Below are positions 45,353 through 51,469 of a stretch of 51,469 nt of DNA, piece after piece. Position numbers and translations under genes: made by a program. A model generated the notes under the pieces. It made no database searches and had not been told where the DNA came from. It saw only the letters and a list, made by a program, of their open reading frames with translations. Location of the stretch: assembly GCF_023156535.1 (NCBI RefSeq), contig NZ_JALNMH010000017.1, positions 1-51,469 on the forward strand. The letters are read 5' to 3'. Numbering within the stretch: the first letter of the stretch is position 1; the number at the start of each line of letters is the position of its first letter. The DNA comes from Pseudomarimonas salicorniae. Its GTDB lineage: Bacteria; Pseudomonadota; Gammaproteobacteria; Xanthomonadales; Xanthomonadaceae.

Positions 45353-45389
45353 AAAAGGGCCGCGCTACACTGCGCGGCCCTTTTCGTTT
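45353..45389 (+). terminator. Strong intrinsic terminator after HiPIP, just before rmuC
   Basis: AAAAGGGCCGCGC (45353-45365) and GCGCGGCCCTTTT (45372-45384) are a perfect 13-bp stem with loop TACACT, followed by CGTTTG. It ends 15 bp before the rmuC start. The A-run and T-run on both sides make it bidirectional in form. The loop sequence TACACT is itself a good -10 hexamer. Confidence 0.85.
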
Positions 45390-45403
45390 GTGCGGAGCCC
45401 GGC

Positions 45404-46897
45404 TTGGCGATTGACATCCAACTGCTCTGGTGGACGGCCGGCGGCCTGATCGCGGGCCTGCTGATCGGCGCCCTCTTCCTGCGCGGCCGGGCCGCGGCCG
45501 AGTACCGGCGCGGCCAGCTGGAGAAGGAGCCCGAACTGGAACGCCTGCGCGGCCGCGTCGAGGTGCTGCAGGACGAACTGTCCCGCGAGCAGCAGATGGC
45601 CCAGCGCAACGAGGCGCAGATGAGCGCCCTGCGCGAGGAGCTGGACGAGGTCTCCGAGCGCTACGCCGCCGACCGCGCGCGGCTCGAGCAGATCCCCCCG
45701 CTGCGCGAAGCGCTGGATGCCGCCCAGCAGCAGCTTACGCAGAGTCGCGCCGAGATGGCCTCGCTGCAGGCGCGTCACGCCGAGGGCGAGGCGAGGGCAC
45801 AGACCTGGCTGCAGGCCAACGAGGAGAAGCTCGCCCTGCTGGCCGCCGCCGAGCAGCGCCTGCGCGACAGCTTCCAGAGCCTCGCCCAGCAGCTTCTGGA
45901 CGAGCGCAGCAAGCGTTTCGGTGAGCAGAGCCAGAAGGAGATCGGTGGCATCGTCGAGCCGCTCCGCGAGCAGCTCAAGCAGTTCCGCGAAGCGCTCGCC
46001 GCCACCCACGCCGCCGAGGCCCGCGAGCGCGGCGCACTCAGTCAGGAAATCCAGTCGCTCAAGCAGCTGAACCAGAAGATCAGCGAGGACGCGATCAACC
46101 TGACCCGCGCCCTGCGCGGCGACAGCCAGGCCCAGGGCGCCTGGGGTGAGCTGGTGCTGGAGCGCATCCTGCAGGCCTCGGGCCTGCGTGCCGGCAGTGA
46201 GTACCTGGTGCAGACCAGCTTCAGCGACGAGGACGGCGGCCGTTCACGCCCCGATGTCATCGTCCGCCTGCCCGAGGAGCGCGACCTGGTCATCGACTCC
46301 AAGGTCAGCCTGGTCGCCTACGAGCGCCACGTGGTTGCCGAGGGGGACGCCGCCCGCGAGCAGGCCCTGCGCGAACATGTCGCTTCGCTCAAGCGACATG
46401 TCGACCAGCTCAGCGGACGCAACTACGCCGAGCTTGGCGAGCTGCGCACGCTGGACTTCGTGCTGATGTTCGTCCCGGTCGAGGCCGCCTTCGTCGAGGC
46501 CATCCGCCGCGACGAGGGACTCTACGTCTACGCGCTGGAGCGCAATGTCGCCCTGGTCAGCCCGAGCACCTTGTTGGCCACCCTGCGCACCGTCGCCCAT
46601 CTGTGGAAGATCGAGCGACGCAACCTCAACGCTCAGGAGATCGCCCAGCGCGCCGGCCGCCTCTACGACTACTTCGTGTCCCTGGTCGAGGAGATCGAGA
46701 CCATCGGCCAGCAGCTGGACAAGGCACAGAAGGCGCAGGCCAAGGCCCTGCGCCGGCTCACCGAAGGCGGCAAGGGCAGCATCGTCCTGCAGGTCCAGAC
46801 CCTGGCCGACCTCGGCGCCCAGTCGCGCAAGCAGCTCCCCGACGCATTGGTCCGCCAGGCCGGCAGCGACGAGCCTGGCGACCCCGGCGAGGACTAG
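45404..46897 (+). CDS. rmuC: DNA recombination protein RmuC homologue
   Basis: A 497-residue protein with an N-terminal membrane anchor (WWTAGGLIAGLLIGALFL), a long coiled coil over residues about 35-215 rich in Glu, Arg, Gln and Leu, and the RmuC nuclease-like core at about 230-430 (QGAWGELVLERILQASGL, RPDVIVRLPEERDLVIDSKVSL split, AFVEAIRRD). RmuC limits inversions and rearrangements at short inverted repeats in E. coli. The start is TTG 45404 with GGAG seven bases upstream; no ATG or GTG fits the anchor. Confidence 0.93.
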   Translation: MAIDIQLLWWTAGGLIAGLLIGALFLRGRAAAEYRRGQLEKEPELERLRGRVEVLQDELSREQQMAQRNEAQMSALREELDEVSERYAADRARLEQIPPLREALDAAQQQLTQSRAEMASLQARHAEGEARAQTWLQANEEKLALLAAAEQRLRDSFQSLAQQLLDERSKRFGEQSQKEIGGIVEPLREQLKQFREALAATHAAEARERGALSQEIQSLKQLNQKISEDAINLTRALRGDSQAQGAWGELVLERILQASGLRAGSEYLVQTSFSDEDGGRSRPDVIVRLPEERDLVIDSKVSLVAYERHVVAEGDAAREQALREHVASLKRHVDQLSGRNYAELGELRTLDFVLMFVPVEAAFVEAIRRDEGLYVYALERNVALVSPSTLLATLRTVAHLWKIERRNLNAQEIAQRAGRLYDYFVSLVEEIETIGQQLDKAQKAQAKALRRLTEGGKGSIVLQVQTLADLGAQSRKQLPDALVRQAGSDEPGDPGED

Positions 46898-46919
46898 CGG
46901 CGCCCGGGCGCTCGGCCCC

Positions 46920-47492
46920 CATAGGGTGCGCCCCGGCGCACCGACGTACCCCCAGATCTCGCCGAACCGCCCCACGGCAACGGCCACGCCCCCAGCGCCG
47001 CGGATTCACATAAGACCGTGGCAGAACGACGCCCGCGGTCGGGCCCAAGGACCCTCCCACAAGGGCGGAGAAGCGCATTTCCTGCAGGAGGGGGCTTGGC
47101 CCCGACCGCGGCGCTGCGGAGTCACCTGAGACCGCGGCAGAACGACGCCCGCGGTCGGGCCCAAGGCCCCTCCCACAATGGCGGAGAAGCGCATTTCCTG
47201 TGGGAGGGGGCTTGCCCCCGACCGCGGCGCCGCGGATTCACATGAGACCGTGGCAGAACGACGCCCGCGGTCGGGCCCAAGGCCCTCCCACAAGGGCAAC
47301 GAGGCGCTTCCTGTGTAGGAGCGGACTTGGCCGCAACCGCAGCGATTCAACCCTCCGCAGTCTGCAGTTTGTCCGCGCCTTCGAAGTCGCAGCCTACGCG
47401 GCCTTCCACGCAGCCCGTTCGCCCTGAGGTATCGAAGGGCGAACCCGCACGATGGCATCGCCGTTCATGCTTCGAACCCTCAGCACGAACGG
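46920..47492. repeat. A fragment, three tandem B elements and one D element in a convergent gap
   Basis: The 605-bp gap 46898-47502 is repeat DNA. An A-like half lies at 46920-46946 (CATAGGGTGCG...CGCACC). Three direct copies of a B-containing unit follow, with the landmark GCCCGCGGTC at 47031, 47148 and 47263, so the periods are 117 and 115 bp. A D element ends the array at 47415-47492, preceded by CTTCCACGCAGCCCG. I find no gene here. Confidence 0.85.
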
Positions 47493-47502
47493 CTTGCCCG
47501 AC

Positions 47503-48864
47503 TCAGGCGCCCAGCTTGTCCATCACCCCTCGCACCAGGACCACGCCGACGAGAATCGGCGAGATGTAGCGCACCAGCACGGTCCAGCCCTTGAAGACGA
47601 TGTCCGGCACGTCCTCGAACTCCTCGCGGACGATGCGGTGCGACAGCACCCAGCCGGCGAAGATGGCGGTCAGCAGGCCGCCGAGCGGCAGCATGAAGTC
47701 GTTGGCCAGCAGCTCGATGAAATCCATGATCGCGAAGCCGGCGATGCGCACCTCGGACCAGTGGTTCAGCGAGAGCACCGAGGCCAGCCCGACGATCCAG
47801 GTCAGCACCGCCACGCCGGCCGCACAGACCTTGCGGGAGAACGGCGTGCGCTCGACCAGGAAGGCCGTGGCCGGCTCCAGCAGCGAGATCGAGCTGGTCC
47901 AGGCGGCAATCGCCAGCAGTGCGAAGAAGATCAGCCCGAAGATCGCGCCCATCTGGGCAAAGGCTGCCGGCAGCGAGGCGAAGATCAGGCCCGGGCCACC
48001 GCCGGTGGGCGTGCCGAGGTACTGGATCACGATCGGGAAGATCGCAAGGCCCGCCAGCAGGGCGACACCGGTATCGGTCAGCGCCACGCTGACCGATACC
48101 CGCGGGATCGAGATATTGCGCGGCAGGTAGGCGCCGTAGGTCATCATCGTGCACATGCCAAGGCTCAGGCTGAAGAAGGCCTGGCCCATGGCCGAGAGGA
48201 ACACCCCGCCGTCAATCTTGGAAAAGTCCGGGGTGAACAGGAAGGCCGCGGCCTCACCGAGATGGCCGGTGGTGGCGCCATAGCCGACCAGCACCAGCAG
48301 CATCACCAGCAGGGCCGGCATCAGGAACTTCACCGCACGCTCAAGGCCCTTTTCCACGCCGAGGCCGACCACGACGAGGGTCATGACCATGAAGATCGCG
48401 TGCCAGAAGGTCAGCTCGCCGGCGTTGCCAAGCAGTGCGTTGAAGGTGGCCCCGGCATCGGTGATGCCCTCACCGCCGAACACCTCCTGCACGTAGAGCC
48501 AGGTGTAGTGCAGGGTCCAGCCCGCGACCACGCTGTAGAAGCTGAGGATCAGCACGCCGGCGAGCATGCCCATCCAGCCGATGCCCGACCAGGCGCGGCT
48601 GCTGCCGGTTTCCTTGGCGATCGACTCGAAGGTGTTCACCGGGCTGTGCCGGCCGTGGCGGCCGATCAGGATCTCGGCGATCAGCACCGGCAGGCCGCAG
48701 AGCAGGATGCAGGCGAGATAGACCAGGACGAAGGCGCCGCCGCCGTTGTCCGAGGTCAGGTAGGGAAAGCGCCAGATATTGCCCAGCCCTACGGCCGAGC
48801 CCGCCGCGGCGAGGATGAATGTCAGTCGCGAGGACCACATGCCGTGGACGGAGGACTGCTGCAT
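47503..48864 (-). CDS. Sodium-dependent transporter of the NSS (LeuT-like) family
   Basis: A 453-residue inner-membrane symporter with 11-12 predicted helices. The first helix carries the Na1/Na2 and substrate site motif AAAGSAVGLGNIWRFPYL, and further marks are GGGAFVLVYL, GQAFFSLSLGMCTMMTYG (helix 6) and LLAIAAWTSSISLLEP (helix 8). Its substrate is probably an amino acid or related amine, taken up with sodium. The length is at the short end, as for bacterial members. It follows the nhaC gene by 52 bp on the same strand, so co-transcription is likely. Confidence 0.92.
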   Translation of the reverse strand: MQQSSVHGMWSSRLTFILAAAGSAVGLGNIWRFPYLTSDNGGGAFVLVYLACILLCGLPVLIAEILIGRHGRHSPVNTFESIAKETGSSRAWSGIGWMGMLAGVLILSFYSVVAGWTLHYTWLYVQEVFGGEGITDAGATFNALLGNAGELTFWHAIFMVMTLVVVGLGVEKGLERAVKFLMPALLVMLLVLVGYGATTGHLGEAAAFLFTPDFSKIDGGVFLSAMGQAFFSLSLGMCTMMTYGAYLPRNISIPRVSVSVALTDTGVALLAGLAIFPIVIQYLGTPTGGGPGLIFASLPAAFAQMGAIFGLIFFALLAIAAWTSSISLLEPATAFLVERTPFSRKVCAAGVAVLTWIVGLASVLSLNHWSEVRIAGFAIMDFIELLANDFMLPLGGLLTAIFAGWVLSHRIVREEFEDVPDIVFKGWTVLVRYISPILVGVVLVRGVMDKLGA

Positions 48865-48916
48865 GGTGTCGGTGCTCCCTGTGTGTGCGAGGTGCGGCGT
48901 TCTGGCGTTGCCGGGG

Positions 48917-50389
48917 TCAGGCCCGCTGTTGGACCTGCGCCTCCGGCTGGATGCGGAGGATCTTGAATCCGGCGTAGGCGAAAACCACGGCCACCAGCGG
49001 ATTGATTAGGTTGAACAGTGCGAAGGGCAGGTAGTCGAGGGTGGCTACGCCCAGCGTCGCCGCCATGTAAGCACCGCAGGTATTCCACGGCACCAGCGGC
49101 GAGGTCAGGGTGCCGGCATCCTCCAGCGCCCGCGACAGGTTCAGCGGATGCAGGCCGCGGCGCTCGTACTCGGGGCGGTAGATGCGCCCGGTGAGCACGA
49201 TCGACATGTACTGGTCGGCCGCCAGGATATTGCTGCCGAGCGCGGTGCCCAGCGTCGCCGAGATGAGCGCGCCGGTGCTGCGCGCCAGTCCCAGCACGCC
49301 GCGGATCAGCCGTTCGAGCAGGCCGGTGCGTTCCATCACCGCGCCGAAGGCCATGGCGCAGAGAATCAGCCAGATCGTATTGAGCATGCTAGACATGCCG
49401 CCGCGGCTCAGCAGCTCGTCGACCGACTTAACCCCCGATTCCGACGTGTAGCCGTCGGCCAGCGTCAGCCAGGCCCCGGCCAGCATCGCCCAGCCGCGGT
49501 CCAGCGCCTCGTTGCCGGCGCGCGCCACCACCAAGTCGGGCTGGAAGATCACCGCGAATACGGCACCGGTCAGCGCGCCGATCAGGATGGTCGGGAAGGC
49601 TGGCACGCGGGCCACGGCAAGACCGAACACAAGCAGCAGCGGCAGCAGCAGGTGCCAGCCGAGCGTGAACTGCTGGGCCAGCGCCGTCGGCAATTCGCCG
49701 AATCCGGCCGCGCCGCTGCGGGTCTCGACGCCGGCGCCGAGGATGGCGAATCCGATCAGGGCCAGCACGATGCTCGGCACCGTGGTCCAGGTCATGTTGC
49801 GCACATGGGCGAACAGCTCGCTGCCGGCTGCGGCCGGGGCGAGGTTGGTGGTGTCCGACAGCGGCGACAGCTTGTCGCCGAAGTAGGCGCCCGAGATCAC
49901 CGCGCCGGCGGTGATCGCCGGCGACAGCTCAAGACCATGCGCCACGCCGATCAGGGCGACGCCGAGCGTGCCGGCCACGGTCCACGAGCTGCCAATGGTC
50001 AGCGCGACCAGGGCGCAGACGAAGCAGGTCGCCGGGTAGAACCAGGACGGATCCATGATCTGGATGCCGTAATAGATCATCGTCGGCACCGTGCCGCTGA
50101 GGATCCAGGTGCCGATCAGCGCGCCCACGGCCAGCAGGATGAACACGGCGCTGGTCGCCAGGGTGACGCCGGAGACCATCGCCTCCTCGATGTCTTTCCA
50201 GCCCAGGCCGTTGCGCAGGCCGATGATGCCCGCAAGGCAGGCGCACAGGAGCAGGGCGATCTGGTTGGGGCCGGCGGACGCGCTGTCCGAAAACAGCCAG
50301 ACGGAACCGCCCAGCATCAGGACCAATGCCAGCAGCGGGATCAGGGCCTGCAGCAGGCTCGGCGCGCGGGGTGTCGACGACTCGCTCAT
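48917..50389 (-). CDS. nhaC: Na+/H+ antiporter, NhaC family
   Basis: A 490-residue antiporter with about 11-12 helices. Family landmarks are LVALTIGSSWTVAGTLGVALIG split over a helix, GAVISGAYFGDKLSPLSDTTNLAPA split (the conserved GDKxSPLSDTT), and TLTSPLVPWNTCGAYMA near the C-terminus. It exports Na+ for H+. It lies upstream of the NSS symporter, so the pair would extrude the sodium that drives the symporter. It is divergent from the Nudix gene over a 68-bp gap. Confidence 0.9.
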   Translation of the reverse strand: MSESSTPRAPSLLQALIPLLALVLMLGGSVWLFSDSASAGPNQIALLLCACLAGIIGLRNGLGWKDIEEAMVSGVTLATSAVFILLAVGALIGTWILSGTVPTMIYYGIQIMDPSWFYPATCFVCALVALTIGSSWTVAGTLGVALIGVAHGLELSPAITAGAVISGAYFGDKLSPLSDTTNLAPAAAGSELFAHVRNMTWTTVPSIVLALIGFAILGAGVETRSGAAGFGELPTALAQQFTLGWHLLLPLLLVFGLAVARVPAFPTILIGALTGAVFAVIFQPDLVVARAGNEALDRGWAMLAGAWLTLADGYTSESGVKSVDELLSRGGMSSMLNTIWLILCAMAFGAVMERTGLLERLIRGVLGLARSTGALISATLGTALGSNILAADQYMSIVLTGRIYRPEYERRGLHPLNLSRALEDAGTLTSPLVPWNTCGAYMAATLGVATLDYLPFALFNLINPLVAVVFAYAGFKILRIQPEAQVQQRA

Positions 50390-50457
50390 GGGGGCCCTGC
50401 GATGGGAAAGGGCGTGAGTCTATCCTGTGTGGCTCCTGAACGAGAGATCCCTTGCCC

Positions 50458-51024
50458 ATGCCCCACGCTCCCTTCGACCTGCAGGCCGCCCTCGAGGACT
50501 TCGCCCGGCGCTGGCCGACGCGGCGCCCCGAGGTCGACCTGTTCCTCGAGTTCCTGCAAGGGGAGGGGGCGGTGTTCGAACGCAGTCATCTCGTCGGCCA
50601 TTTCACCGGCTCGGCCTGGATCGTCGACCCGTCAGGACAGCGCAGCCTGCTCACCCTGCATGCCAAACTCGGCCGCTGGCTGCAGCTCGGCGGCCACGCC
50701 GACGGCGATCCCGACCTGCGCGCCGTCGCCCTGCGTGAGGCAGAAGAGGAATCGGGCCTGACCGGCCTCAGCGTCGAACCGGCCATTTTCGACATCGACC
50801 GCCACGCCATCCCCGCCCGCGGCGCCGAGCCCGAGCACTGGCACTACGACGTGCGCTTCGTCGTCCGCGCCGGCGCCAGCACCGACTTCGTGGTCAGCGA
50901 AGAATCCAGCGCCCTGGCCTGGCGCGAGGTGGCCGAGCTTGTCGACGAGGACAGTCTCGACCCCTCCCTGAGGCGCATGGCCCGACAATGGCTGACCCGC
51001 GATAGGGCCGACGCCGCTGACTGA
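50458..51024 (+). CDS. Nudix hydrolase
   Basis: A 188-residue protein with a Nudix box in LGGHADGDPDLRAVALREAEEESGL read in two halves: Gly, REAEEESGL and the metal Glu pair are present. The Glu normally seven residues after the first Gly is Pro, as in a subset of Nudix proteins with a GGHxDGD motif. It probably hydrolyses a nucleoside diphosphate derivative; the substrate is unknown. ATG 50458 is used; an in-frame TTG at 50452 with GAGAG upstream is also possible. It is the last gene before the right edge. Confidence 0.88.
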   Translation: MPHAPFDLQAALEDFARRWPTRRPEVDLFLEFLQGEGAVFERSHLVGHFTGSAWIVDPSGQRSLLTLHAKLGRWLQLGGHADGDPDLRAVALREAEEESGLTGLSVEPAIFDIDRHAIPARGAEPEHWHYDVRFVVRAGASTDFVVSEESSALAWREVAELVDEDSLDPSLRRMARQWLTRDRADAAD

Positions 51025-51145
51025 GGTGGCCAGCGCAGCAAGCTGCGCCCTGCGGGATCGCCGGGACGCCCGTAGGTGCCGAGCCTGCTCGACACGCAGC
51101 TGCCACCGAACCGCCGTCCAGATCGCTGAATCGCAGCGCACCTCC

Positions 51146-51375
51146 TGTAGGAGGGGGCTTGCCCCCGACCGTAGCGATTGGACCTTCCGCAGCGTTTCGA
51201 CCTTCCGTCACCTACGGTGTGCTCCCGCCCCACGGTCGGGCCCAAGGGCCCTCTCACAATGGCGACGAAGCGCTTCTCCTGTAGTAGGGGGCTTGCCCGC
51301 GACCGCGCCGCTGCGGTCTCATGCCGCACCGCGGCAACACGACGCCCCGCGGTCGCGCCCATGTGCGCTCCTTCT
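51146..51375. repeat. Two B-type REPIN-like palindromes near the right edge
   Basis: Within the 445-bp tail 51025-51469, one B element spans 51147-51258 (TGTAGGAGGGGGCTTGCCCCCGACC split; right half CGGTCGGGCCCAAGGGCC). A second spans about 51281-51373, its right half ending GCGGTCGCGCCCATGTGCGC. Positions 51025-51145 hold nothing that I recognise. Confidence 0.8.
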
Positions 51376-51469
51376 ATGTGCCGTCCACTGTCAACCTCTG
51401 GTTGCTTGCTTCTTTGCTTTCCTGATGTCTGGCGTGGCGGTTGCTGTTCGGGCGTTCGACCGTGTGCGT
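51374..51469 (-). other. Possible 3' end of a minus-strand gene running in from the right edge
   Basis: On the minus strand a frame is open from the window edge to a TAG at 51374-51376, about 31 codons rich in Asn, Arg, Gln and Glu. The base composition is less GC-rich than the neighbouring genes. It could be the tail of a gene or simply non-coding sequence; it is too short to judge. Confidence 0.15.

Overview
The window is high-GC, densely coded chromosomal DNA from a gammaproteobacterium, most likely of the Xanthomonadales/Lysobacterales. I infer this from three things: a compact his operon headed by a TrpR-family regulator (regulator-hisG-D-C-B-H-A-F-IE), a two-domain HisB without the zinc-loop cysteines of enterobacterial HisB, and abundant REP/REPIN-like palindromes beginning with GTAG or GTGG. 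I see no phage, plasmid, integron, insertion sequence or CRISPR genes. Nearly everything is core or housekeeping, packed into operons with 4-bp ATGA/GTGA overlaps.

Layout. 0.2-3.6 kb (minus): a five-gene operon of a small membrane protein, a YtrA-type GntR regulator, an ABC ATPase, an ABC-2 permease and a secreted GSGD-repeat protein, with a near-perfect palindromic operator over its promoter. 3.8-10.3 kb: exported thiol peroxidase, NTF2-like protein, a 52-residue membrane protein, TPR protein, EF-G-like GTPase and a membrane-anchored DUF885 hydrolase. 10.9-18.6 kb: M3 metallopeptidase, a degenerate HD-GYP protein coupled to a DUF924 protein, and a secreted amidohydrolase coupled to tag. 18.6-25.4 kb: cysS-sufE, glycine-zipper and TerB-like proteins, a wax-ester-synthase-like acyltransferase coupled to an alpha/beta hydrolase, and a YpfJ-type metallopeptidase. 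25.5-29.0 kb: tRNA-Val(CAC) with promoter and terminator, then two coupled secreted DUF1566 proteins. 29.1-36.6 kb: the his regulator and complete his operon. 37.5-41.0 kb: a coupled operon of diguanylate cyclase, exported calcineurin-like phosphoesterase and glycerophosphodiester phosphodiesterase. 41.5-44.8 kb (minus): methionine salvage mtnB-mtnD-mtnC followed by a membrane-bound legumain-like (C13) protease. 45.0-46.9 kb: Tat-exported HiPIP and rmuC. 47.5-51.0 kb: NhaC-type Na+/H+ antiporter, NSS-family Na+ symporter and a Nudix hydrolase.

The most striking non-coding layer is a set of four palindromic repeat families, called A, B, C and D here. They fill every roomy convergent gap and two long same-strand gaps. 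They travel as conserved composites: an A-B-C module of about 370 bp present twice, with its B-C end also at the left edge, and a B-linker-D module seen at four places, tandemly duplicated at 36.6-37.3 kb with a period near 278 bp. In families C and D each half is itself a hairpin whose loop complements the loop of the partner half.

All functional calls come from reading motifs, gene order and family knowledge. No database search was run.
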